Positions 46,972 to 55,251 of a stretch of 64,000 bases of DNA are shown one piece after another (position 1 is the stretch's first letter; every line of letters begins with the position of its first letter). The DNA comes from an uncultured Aquimarina sp. (GTDB lineage: Bacteria; Bacteroidota; Bacteroidia; Flavobacteriales; Flavobacteriaceae), in the NCBI GenBank assembly GCA_947500505.1, contig CANMSL010000005.1:271757-335756 (forward strand), in the 5' to 3' direction. Under the pieces are notes generated by a model, which was given only the letters and a program-made list of their open reading frames with translations, ran no database searches and was not told the origin of the DNA. The position numbers and the translations under genes were made by a program.

Positions 46972-47305
46972 GGTTATTTAATTAATCTTTTATACGTCAT
47001 GTAGAACTAAATGTTGTACGTTTTATTATAAAATTACCTACTAAACTTTTCCTATCAAATTCTTAAAAATTGTTAAAAAAAATTGTTAAAATCAGCATAC
47101 CGTAACTTTTTTACGGTAAATTTACCTTCTAAATTTTATTAAATTACTGAATTACAATACATTAATTTTTTATTCTCATGATTGAAAATTTTAATTTCGG
47201 ATCTAGCACTTTTTGTGGTTGTAACGATACCAAAAATATATCGTCTTATTTACAAAACAAACTACCTGAATCAGCATTACTTTAAACTTAAAATTTTTGA
47301 AATTC
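46972..47305. other. Divergent regulatory region of OmpA and M23 genes
   Basis: Holds two ATTGTTAAA copies (GTTAAA at 47072 and 47085) followed by TACCGTAA-CTTTT-TTACGGTA (47098-47118), an 8-base perfect inverted repeat. Both may act as operators or as a hairpin. No gene is seen. Confidence 0.55.
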
Positions 47306-48280
47306 ATGTTTTTGAATAACAGAAAACGAACGTTATTGGGAATTCTGATTTGTTTTTCACTCGCAATCACGTCTGCTCAAGATTCTAACACTAACAACGG
47401 TAAGGTATTATTGGAATATAAAACAATGGTATTAGGTGGTACCTTTTCATACTTACCTATCTATAAAATAAATTCGCAAAGAATTAGCGCTACTATCAAT
47501 TCCGAAATGGAATCTGCTGAAAATGATTTTAGCAAAGTTTATGAAGAGAATTGGAATAATCTAGTTTTCAATAGTTACTGGAAAAATAAATTAAAAAAAC
47601 CTTTTAAATTATATTTTAAAGACACGATTTTCTCATCACCCGTTGAGCATAAAATGGTAGTTACTTCTAGATATGGATGGAGAAGAGGCAGGCCTCATCA
47701 AGGTATTGATATTGATCTTAGAACAGGAGATAATGTAAAAGCATTGCTAGGTGGAAAGGTACGATATGTAAGACGTCACGGTGGACATGGAAGAACGATC
47801 GTAATTCGCCATGATAATGGTTTAGAAACCGTTTATGCGCACCTTTCTGGATATTTAGTAAAAGAAAATGATATTGTAGAAAAAGGTCAGATCATTGGTA
47901 AAGGAGGTATATCGGGTAATGCCAGAGGGAGTCATTTACATTTAGAGGTTAGGTATCGCGGTAAGAGTATACACCCTGAATATCTTTTTGATTTTTCTGA
48001 AATTACTAAAATAAGGTCTAAAGAAATCGCAGTTACCCAAAAATGGATGACACCAAGATCTCATAGATCAACGAGAAAAAGTAAAATTATAGTTCAGACT
48101 GATATTGATAACGTTATCCCTGAAAATCCGGCAAAAAAAAGTATTTACATCGTAAAAAGAGGTGATACATTACACGGTATAGCCAGGAAGCACGACATTG
48201 AAGTATCCGAAATATGTAAAATCAATTCGATCAGATATAATTCAGTGCTAAATATTGGTCAGGAAATCTTGATCTATTAG
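47306..48280 (+). CDS. M23 peptidase with LysM domain
   Basis: Murein hydrolase, about 324 residues. The ATG at 47306 (MFLNNRKRT) is preferred to a TTG at 47297. A signal peptide ends near ITSAQ. The M23 domain contains RPHQGIDID (zinc His and Asp), the second His in TVYAHLSG and the final HLH in SHLHLEVRYRG. A C-terminal LysM motif (YIVKRGDTLHGIA, NIGQEILIY) binds glycan. Predicted to cut peptide cross-links during growth or division. The gene converges on the hybrid kinase gene with only four bases between stops. Confidence 0.93.
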   Translation: MFLNNRKRTLLGILICFSLAITSAQDSNTNNGKVLLEYKTMVLGGTFSYLPIYKINSQRISATINSEMESAENDFSKVYEENWNNLVFNSYWKNKLKKPFKLYFKDTIFSSPVEHKMVVTSRYGWRRGRPHQGIDIDLRTGDNVKALLGGKVRYVRRHGGHGRTIVIRHDNGLETVYAHLSGYLVKENDIVEKGQIIGKGGISGNARGSHLHLEVRYRGKSIHPEYLFDFSEITKIRSKEIAVTQKWMTPRSHRSTRKSKIIVQTDIDNVIPENPAKKSIYIVKRGDTLHGIARKHDIEVSEICKINSIRYNSVLNIGQEILIY

Positions 48281-48284
48281 CACT

Positions 48285-49514
48285 TCAATTCTGAATGTGT
48301 TTATGGATCATTTCCAATAGCGCTTTTTTATCGTAAGGTTTTAATATATAGTCATTTAAACCTGCTTGTATTATCTGTCGGTTTAACTGTGTCACATCCA
48401 CAGCAGTTAATGCGATAATAGGCGTTCGATTATCAAATTCGCGAATTCTTTTCGTAGTACCGATACCATTGAGCTTTGGCATATTTATATCCATAAGAAT
48501 AATGTCATAAGAATTTTCTTTTACTAATGCTATGGCTTCAAATCCATTGTCTATAGTTGTACAATCAAAATTTTCTTTGGATAGAATTTTGTCTGCTACT
48601 AATAAATTAAGTTTGTTATCATCTACCACAAGCACCTTTTGTTTATCACTACCAATATTTCCACTGATATTTTTACCATTCGGGTTTACCGTTTCCAGAT
48701 CTATAACAAAAGCATATTCTGAACCTGCCTGAGAATTATTTTGTAATATGATCTCACCCTCTAATGACTTAGCTAATCTTTTTACTATAAAAGAATTTAA
48801 ACCTGTTCCCAGGTATGATTTTTTAACCTTTTCAATATTTATAAATTCCTGATAAATAGATTGTTCATCTTCTTCCGATACTTCACTTCCGTCATGTGTT
48901 ATCTTAAAAGATATATTATTAGTCACTCCTTTTGTATTAATCAGATGAACTGAAAATACAATAGTTCCATTTTTAGTGAACCTTAAAGCGTTACTGATTA
49001 GGTTCATTAGTATCTGAGATAGTATGGCCGGGTTTCCTTTTAATATTTCAGGAATTTCATTATCAAATTCCAGGTTTAAAGTATTGCTACTATTTTCGGT
49101 TGCATAACTAAATGAATTTATGATATTTTCGGTGAGTTGTTTAAGGTTGAATGGTTTTTTATCTAAAACAATTTCCTCAGACTCAATAACATTGATTTGC
49201 AGAACATTATTAATCAGTGTCAAGAGATAATCTCCTGAGAACTTTAGTGACCTTAGATTTTTATTATTTTCCAGTTCTGGGTGTTCATCTGTCAAAATAT
49301 TGGTCAATCCCATAATACCATACAGGGGAGTTCTTAATTCCTGACTTAAAGAAGATATAAATTCCTGATTACTTTGAACTTTTTTCTCGGTTAAATCGTG
49401 AAGCGAATTGAATGCATCATTCTTACGCTTAAGTCTTGATGCTAGGGAGTAACATTTCAAACTTAAAAAAACAACTAAGATTAAAAGAAGGATTCCGATA
49501 AAATAATACATCAT
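48285..49514 (-). CDS. Hybrid sensor kinase-response regulator lacking the phosphoacceptor histidine
   Basis: The start is placed at the ATG in MMYYFIGILLL, giving one N-terminal membrane helix and no large sensor domain. The HisKA box reads SLSQELRTPLYG: the invariant His is Gln (CAG, 49341-49343). The ATPase domain keeps an N-box (LMNLISNALRF) and the GTGLNSFIV segment, but the usual DTGxGI is replaced by THDGSEV. The receiver domain is intact: VVDDN, phosphoacceptor Asp in MDINMP, Thr in ALTA and Lys in LKP. So autophosphorylation looks lost, while the receiver may be phosphorylated by another kinase. Length is 409 residues. Role unknown; it could be a scaffold or a phosphatase-like regulator. 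Confidence 0.86.
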   Translation of the reverse strand: MMYYFIGILLLILVVFLSLKCYSLASRLKRKNDAFNSLHDLTEKKVQSNQEFISSLSQELRTPLYGIMGLTNILTDEHPELENNKNLRSLKFSGDYLLTLINNVLQINVIESEEIVLDKKPFNLKQLTENIINSFSYATENSSNTLNLEFDNEIPEILKGNPAILSQILMNLISNALRFTKNGTIVFSVHLINTKGVTNNISFKITHDGSEVSEEDEQSIYQEFINIEKVKKSYLGTGLNSFIVKRLAKSLEGEIILQNNSQAGSEYAFVIDLETVNPNGKNISGNIGSDKQKVLVVDDNKLNLLVADKILSKENFDCTTIDNGFEAIALVKENSYDIILMDINMPKLNGIGTTKRIREFDNRTPIIALTAVDVTQLNRQIIQAGLNDYILKPYDKKALLEMIHKHIQN

Positions 49515-49706
49515 CTGGATAGTTTTAAAACACAAAATAAGAGATATCAGATTTATCTTACAAGTTTGCACGAGTGTTTTTTCAATAAATTAGAATTTTT
49601 AAGTGTTTATTTTGATTAATCATTAGTTTGGTCAAGTTTTTGATAGTTCTTTATAAAAAAAGTAAGGGATTGATTATCTTTAACGACTATAGGTTATAAA
49701 GTAACA

Positions 49707-50357
49707 ATGAAAATTAAATCGGCAATTATATCGGCGGTAGTGGTTTTTTCTGTGATCTCTATGAATGCACAGATAGAAAAGCCTATTTCATCTTTGAAAA
49801 TTGACGATAATAGCACTTTGAAAACCGGTAAGTACAGTCTTTCTAAGGGAATTACTAAACCCAAAAATAATTTCACTTTATATGGGAATTCAAAAGACTC
49901 TTTACGTTGTAACAGAACGCAAAAACCTTTTGATATGACCGGGAATAACGGTTTGTTAAAGCCTGATCAAAAAGTAGTTCCTAAATGGTTTCAAAAAGAT
50001 AATGAAATCAAAGAGGAATATAAAACAGATCAATATTTAGGAGATTTTAAGAGCTCTTCTTCTTCTGTACAATTAATCTATAGGGATCATCAATCTGTAG
50101 ATGGAGATTTGGTAAGAATCTACGTCAATGATGATGTAGTTAGGTCTAATGTGTTTTTGGATGCTGTTTTTCAGGGTTTTAAAATTGATCTCGTAAAAGG
50201 ATTTAACAGAATAGATATTGAAGCCCTTAATCAAGGTACTTCCGGACCAAATACGGCAGAATTTCAGTTATTTGATGAACTTGGAAATATCATAACCGCC
50301 AATGTTTGGAATCTTACAACAGGAGTAAAAGCTACAATTATAGTGGTAAAAGAATAA
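49707..50357 (+). CDS. Hypothetical secreted protein
   Basis: A 216-residue exported protein with a signal peptide (ends near SMNAQIE). The mature part begins with a Lys/Ser-rich low-complexity stretch (about 20-70). The last 120 residues form a beta-rich domain containing STGDF-like Y-L-G-D-F, DGDLVRIYVNDDVV and LVKGFNRIDIEALNQ, a pattern common in flavobacterial secreted adhesion-type or uncharacterised proteins. I cannot assign a function. Confidence 0.72.
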   Translation: MKIKSAIISAVVVFSVISMNAQIEKPISSLKIDDNSTLKTGKYSLSKGITKPKNNFTLYGNSKDSLRCNRTQKPFDMTGNNGLLKPDQKVVPKWFQKDNEIKEEYKTDQYLGDFKSSSSSVQLIYRDHQSVDGDLVRIYVNDDVVRSNVFLDAVFQGFKIDLVKGFNRIDIEALNQGTSGPNTAEFQLFDELGNIITANVWNLTTGVKATIIVVKE

Positions 50358-50753
50358 TTAATTTCTACTTATTGATATATATTCCGGTAATCAATCAAGT
50401 AATAGTATATGTCGCTGTTCTTCTTTTCTTTGCCATATTCCAGAACTAATTTTTCCTCCAATTTCTTTCTAAACCTGAAAATGGTTAATTCGCTCCGTTT
50501 TCCTTATCGCGATCCCGTGTGGTTACAAGATTTTGAAAACACGATGCGTAATTTTTTTAAATGGATATTTCTTATTAATTTAAACCCTTACAATTATCAA
50601 TTTATTTTTCCCCATTTTTTTAATACTTGATGACCAAAACTTCCTTTAATTTAAATTCGAAGCGACTCTTTTGATAAAAAGTATACACGTTTTTATGGAA
50701 TTTTTTCAGTATTAAATTTTAATAATTTATTGGATAATCAAACCATTTGATAT
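50358..50753. other. Non-coding region with the gene relic
   Basis: The rest of this stretch is AT-rich and without a credible gene. A 73-residue rightward frame at 50409-50630 is probably the shadow of the leftward relic. Confidence 0.4.
50369..50503 (-). pseudogene. Possible decayed gene end
   Basis: Leftward frame with no start codon, 44 codons, reading GKRSELTIFRFRKKLEEK and then LEYGKEKKNSDIYYYLIDYR before TAA. Its composition is strongly protein-like, unlike the rightward frame over the same bases. Upstream an in-frame TAA interrupts it. It looks like the 3-prime remnant of a lost gene of unknown type. Confidence 0.33.
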
Positions 50754-52499
50754 ATGTCATCCACCAACAAAAAACCGGCAATAAATTGTCATACTCATAT
50801 TTTTAGAGGAGAACACGTCCCTCCATATCTTGCTAAAACATTCGTTCCTTGGCCATTTAGCTATTTACTAAACACTTCCTGGATTCTTAAAATTTATAAG
50901 AACAGTGTGCGTAACAGCAGTAAAAAATATCAGGATCCATATATTGCGAAGAGACGTAGTAGAACCATTAGAGCCATCAAACTAAGAAGAAATAAAGTTT
51001 TTTCCGGATTATTATCTTTTTTAGGAATAATACTTACTATCCATGTGTTTTTTATCATTTTTAGATGGTTATCGTTTGTTTTCAATCCTGAACAAAATGA
51101 AGTAATAGGATACATTATCAAACTTCAGGACTGGTTATTAAACCATAAAATGTTATTCCCAATTCATAATTTATATGTTCAAATTTTCCTTGCAATTGTT
51201 TTATTTAGTTTTTTTAAAAGCGGACGTAATCTTATTTGGTTTATTCTAAGGAAAACGGTTAAGTTTTTTGCTATTCTTCCTGGTGAAATGACAAAGGAGT
51301 TGTTAGAAAGATATTTATTATTAGGTCGTTTTACTTTGTATAAGAATCAAAGTAAAATTTTTTCATCTATGAAAGAACAGTATGCCCCGGGAACAAAATT
51401 TATAGTGTTACCTATGGATATGGAATATATGGGGGCAGGAAAGTTAAAGCCGGAGGATACCTATAAACATCAAATGGAAGAGTTAGCCAGAATAAAGGAA
51501 AATAGCTCCAACAAAGAAGCGTTTTTACCATTTGTATTTGCAGAACCAAGAAGAATTAAAGATGAGAAGAATCATTTTAGATATACGCATAGTAAGGGTA
51601 CCGTTACACTACAAGATTGTTTTATTAAAGAATATATAGAAGAAAAGAAGTTTGATGGATTTAAGATTTATCCGGCCTTAGGATACTATCCTTTTGATGA
51701 AGCATTATTACCACTTTGGAAGTACGCAGCGGATAATGGAATACCAATAATGACGCATTGTATTAAAGGAACTATATTTTATCGAGGTTCAAAGAAAAAA
51801 GAGTGGGAGTCACATCCTGTTTTTAAAGAAATTGTAAACCTTAAGAATGAGATTTACGAACCCTTGTTATTACCACAACGTAAAAACAAGGACTTTTCTT
51901 TAAATTTTACGCATCCCATGAATTATTTGGTATTATTAAAAGAAGAACTATTACGAATTTTGGTAAGTCAATGTACTGAAGATATTAGAAACTTATTTGG
52001 ATATACAGATCTTAATACCAAATTGTTGTATGATCTATCTCATCTCAAAATATGTTTTGCTCATTTTGGAGGCGAAGATCAATGGTATAAATACCTCGAA
52101 TTGGATCGATACGGCTACAGTAATGAATTAATCAAAGAACCCGAGAATGGGATTGATTTTTTGTATACAGCTAGTAACAAGTTTAGTTGGAAAAAACTTC
52201 AGGACTGTTGGAAATATGTAGATTGGTACTCCATTATATGTAGTATAATGCTACAACACGATAATGTATATGCGGATATTAGTTATATCCTTCACGATGA
52301 AAGGATTTTTCCCTTATTAAGACAAACGATCAATCATCCAATATTAGGAAAGAAAGTTTTGTTTGGAACAGATTTTTATGTGGTTAGAAATCATTCTGCA
52401 GAAAAGAATTTAATAGCAACAACTACTGGCAATTTGACCGTTGAAGAATTTGATGTAATAGCCAGGGACAACCCTGCAGTATTTTTAGGAAGACCTTAA
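50754..52499 (+). CDS. Membrane-tethered amidohydrolase-family protein
   Basis: Predicted metal-dependent hydrolase of the amidohydrolase TIM-barrel superfamily. The first metal motif NCHTHIF lies at residues about 11-17, followed by an insert with membrane helices (about 78-105 and 127-170). The barrel continues with MTHCIKG (His), CFAHFGGEDQW (His) and FGTDFYV (Asp). The substrate is unknown. At 581 residues it is longer than usual because of the membrane insert. The last four bases overlap the last four of the leftward GH113-like gene. Confidence 0.78.
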   Translation: MSSTNKKPAINCHTHIFRGEHVPPYLAKTFVPWPFSYLLNTSWILKIYKNSVRNSSKKYQDPYIAKRRSRTIRAIKLRRNKVFSGLLSFLGIILTIHVFFIIFRWLSFVFNPEQNEVIGYIIKLQDWLLNHKMLFPIHNLYVQIFLAIVLFSFFKSGRNLIWFILRKTVKFFAILPGEMTKELLERYLLLGRFTLYKNQSKIFSSMKEQYAPGTKFIVLPMDMEYMGAGKLKPEDTYKHQMEELARIKENSSNKEAFLPFVFAEPRRIKDEKNHFRYTHSKGTVTLQDCFIKEYIEEKKFDGFKIYPALGYYPFDEALLPLWKYAADNGIPIMTHCIKGTIFYRGSKKKEWESHPVFKEIVNLKNEIYEPLLLPQRKNKDFSLNFTHPMNYLVLLKEELLRILVSQCTEDIRNLFGYTDLNTKLLYDLSHLKICFAHFGGEDQWYKYLELDRYGYSNELIKEPENGIDFLYTASNKFSWKKLQDCWKYVDWYSIICSIMLQHDNVYADISYILHDERIFPLLRQTINHPILGKKVLFGTDFYVVRNHSAEKNLIATTTGNLTVEEFDVIARDNPAVFLGRP

Positions 52500-53866
52500 T
52501 CACAATCAGTAGCCCCATACCAGGTAGCAATAGTATTTTCGGCAGGTTTATACCGAGGAGAAAAATCCAGGTTAGTTGATACATTTTCTTTTTTTGATTG
52601 TGTATTCCATTGCCAAATGTATGTTCCTGCAAACCAGTCTTTATCCCAAAAGGTTTCATAAAGTGCCTGAAATGCTATTTGTTGGGTTTTGTCAGATTTT
52701 TGTTTAGAAAGAATACTAAGTGCAGAACCCCATTCCCAGGGTTTTATCGTTGCAGAAGCCTCACTTTTATATCCTATTTCTGTAAATAAGATCGGTTTAT
52801 GGTGTTTTTTTGATAATGATTCCAATAATTCAATGTGTGTGTTCCATCCATCTTTTACAGTAATTAAATCCGGATTTGGACTTTTGGTTAAAGGAAAATA
52901 CGCCTGGATACCAATATAATCAAACTCGTCCCAAAAATCAATTAATTCATATTCACCATCCCAGTTAGCAGCATATGTTAGTTTTCCTTTATAGATAGCT
53001 TTAATTTCTTTAATAAGAGATTTCCATTGCTCAGGTTGCGCTTTTAACGAACTTTTCAACTCTGTTCCAATGCACAATAGATCGGTGTTGGTTTCAGCTG
53101 CCATCATCGCATAATGTATCATATTAGCACGATAAGATTCAAACCAGATATCCCAGTCAGATAAAGAAGATTGGGTAACATTAGATCTCCATCCAGAACC
53201 CAGCCAAAGATGTGGTTTAAGCATTATATGTATGTCTCTGGTTTTTAGCTTGGTAATAGTTCTGATGAATAAACTGTCTCTTTTTGACCATTGTCCAATC
53301 TTTTTAGGAGTACTTATTCTATGTGTTTTCTCATCTTCCTGATAAAAAAAAGGAACTACAGCAACCCATTCTATATTAGAACGAATCAGATCATCAATGG
53401 CTACTTCGGTATTATCATTATATTGCCATCCAAACACAGTCATCCCACGATGTTTTTTATCAATTTGATATAAGTCTTTAGAGATACCGCTATTGTTTTC
53501 TATAGATGGAATCCAGTTGTATTGGAAGTCTTCTGAACTATTTCTAACAATAATTAGTTTAAAAATTCCAAACAGAACTAATGCCGGTGTTAAAAGTCTT
53601 AGCGATAAACGTTTTATCATCACCTTAAACCCTTTGCTTTTTTGTATTCGTATAAAATATCTAAAAATTAAGAATAGCAAATACAGAAGTATAAACAGAG
53701 TATGAATGGCAAAAACAAAATTTAGCCTGGTTAATGCTTCGCCAAAATATCGTAAGGACCCTAAAAAAGTAATACCTGCTAATACCGCACCAATAATAAA
53801 AAGAACTAAGCTCGTTAACCAGGCGAATATATATACTTTTATAGCTGTCAAAAATTCATTTTTCAT
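52496..53866 (-). CDS. Membrane-anchored GH113-like glycoside hydrolase
   Basis: Predicted TIM-barrel glycosidase of the GH113 (mannanase-like) group. The start is ATG at 53866 (MKNEFLTAI); a GTG at 53878 would add four residues. The first 110 residues hold three hydrophobic helices. The catalytic domain follows, with IHIMLKPHLWLG, CIGTELKSS (acid/base Glu) and LFTEIGYKS (nucleophile Glu). Length is 456 residues. The active side probably faces the periplasm. It converges with the tethered amidohydrolase, whose stop overlaps its own. Confidence 0.82.
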   Translation of the reverse strand: MKNEFLTAIKVYIFAWLTSLVLFIIGAVLAGITFLGSLRYFGEALTRLNFVFAIHTLFILLYLLFLIFRYFIRIQKSKGFKVMIKRLSLRLLTPALVLFGIFKLIIVRNSSEDFQYNWIPSIENNSGISKDLYQIDKKHRGMTVFGWQYNDNTEVAIDDLIRSNIEWVAVVPFFYQEDEKTHRISTPKKIGQWSKRDSLFIRTITKLKTRDIHIMLKPHLWLGSGWRSNVTQSSLSDWDIWFESYRANMIHYAMMAAETNTDLLCIGTELKSSLKAQPEQWKSLIKEIKAIYKGKLTYAANWDGEYELIDFWDEFDYIGIQAYFPLTKSPNPDLITVKDGWNTHIELLESLSKKHHKPILFTEIGYKSEASATIKPWEWGSALSILSKQKSDKTQQIAFQALYETFWDKDWFAGTYIWQWNTQSKKENVSTNLDFSPRYKPAENTIATWYGATDCD

Positions 53867-54059
53867 ATAACGACTCACTACCTAACTAAATTAAAATAAG
53901 AATACATTACAATCTTAAACAGAAATAAGATGAATATCACTTTTTAAGTGTAAAGAATATTTAAACTTTTCATAAAATATATATCTAAAGTTTAATTAAA
54001 CCGTATTTTCATTCGGTTGACCATCACATAATCAATTAAAATTGTAAAATCGAAGATGT

Positions 54060-54707
54060 ATGGAATTACGTATTAAATCTCTGGGAGTATTAGTGTTTTT
54101 AGTAATTAATACCAGCCTTGCACAATATAAGGAGAATGATTGGGAGGAAAGGGATACCTGGATGAAGGTGTCAGAGATTTTTAAAATAGCAGAAATTGAG
54201 TCTGGTAGTAAGGTTGCGGATATAGGTTGTCACGAAGGATACTTGTCAATTCATTTAGCCAATGAAGTTGGATCATCGGGGAAAGTATTTGCAGTAGATG
54301 TAAGAAAAGATAGGTTAGATACTTTAGACGAACATCTAAAAAAACGTAAATTAAAAAATGTAAAAACTATATTGGGGAATTATGATGATCCAAAACTCCC
54401 AAAAAATTTATTGGATGCAGTAATTATCCTGGATACGTATCACGAGATGGAAGATTATATGGTAATATTAACTCATGTCAGGAAAGCTCTTAAACCCGGA
54501 GGAAAAATCGTACTCATAGAAAAATTTAAAAAGCATATGCTTAATAAATCGAGAGACGATCAGACGGATGCACATACCATAGCAATGCATTATGTCAAAG
54601 ATGAGTTAACAAAAGCTGGTTTTACTGTTACGAAACAAATAAAGGATTTTGGTAGATGGAAAAAAGAAGAAGATAAACGAATTTGGATCTTAGTAGGTTC
54701 AAAATAG
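54060..54707 (+). CDS. Class I SAM methyltransferase with a signal peptide
   Basis: The methyltransferase fold is clear: motif I VADIGCHEGYL (residues about 52-62), acidic end of strand 2 (AVDVRKD), AVIILDTYHEM and KPGGKIVLIEKF. Unusually, the N-terminus is a typical exported signal (LGVLVFLVINTSLAQ, cleavage near 21). SAM is not normally available in the periplasm, so the active form or location is odd; cytoplasmic retention is possible. Length is 215 residues. Target is not known. Confidence 0.83.
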   Translation: MELRIKSLGVLVFLVINTSLAQYKENDWEERDTWMKVSEIFKIAEIESGSKVADIGCHEGYLSIHLANEVGSSGKVFAVDVRKDRLDTLDEHLKKRKLKNVKTILGNYDDPKLPKNLLDAVIILDTYHEMEDYMVILTHVRKALKPGGKIVLIEKFKKHMLNKSRDDQTDAHTIAMHYVKDELTKAGFTVTKQIKDFGRWKKEEDKRIWILVGSK

Positions 54708-54861
54708 GTATGAATACTGATATTTTTTTAATATGAATAGTTTGCAGACAAAGTTAGAAAAATAGTGTAAGATCTATGATTATCTATTTTAAATAAAAAG
54801 TGTTTATATATTGAATTGCACAATCTGATTATATTAGATTTCGATTATCTTTGTATTTATA

Positions 54862-55179
54862 ATGAAGTTTGTTACTATCATATTATCAGTTTTTATCTTA
54901 GGTTTAGCATTCACACCTTGTTCTGATGCCTATAATTCTGATCATCAGGAGGAAATAACTGAGACAGATAAGCACGATCATTCCGAAAATAAAGACGATT
55001 CCTGTCATTCTATTTGTGTATGTGCTTGTTGTGGGGTTTCCTTTACATATGAATCGGTCAGGCAATTTGAAACTGACATTACTAATGTAATCATCTCTAA
55101 AGATGATTTTACTTACCAAGTAGCGTATACATTCTATCTTCTTTCTGGTATCTGGCAACCACCAAAATATATTAGCTAA
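54862..55179 (+). CDS. DUF6660 family protein, His/Cys-rich
   Basis: A 105-residue protein with an N-terminal hydrophobic signal, then an acidic, His-rich stretch (SDHQEEITETDKHDHSENK) and a Cys cluster (DSCHSICVCACCG). This makes it a likely metal-binding secreted protein. The DUF6660 match is by pattern. It sits 72 bases upstream of a TonB-dependent receptor on the same strand, so metal uptake or handling is a reasonable inference. Confidence 0.75.
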   Translation: MKFVTIILSVFILGLAFTPCSDAYNSDHQEEITETDKHDHSENKDDSCHSICVCACCGVSFTYESVRQFETDITNVIISKDDFTYQVAYTFYLLSGIWQPPKYIS

Positions 55180-55251
55180 TAGTAAGTTGACTTTTAGGCA
55201 TAATAAAGTCATATAATAAACCTAGTTAATAGAAATCAACATAATCTAAAT

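Noticed and set aside
50409..50630. 73-residue rightward frame rich in Phe
   Set aside because: Composition (FFFSLPYS and similar) looks like the complement of a Glu/Lys-rich leftward coding remnant.
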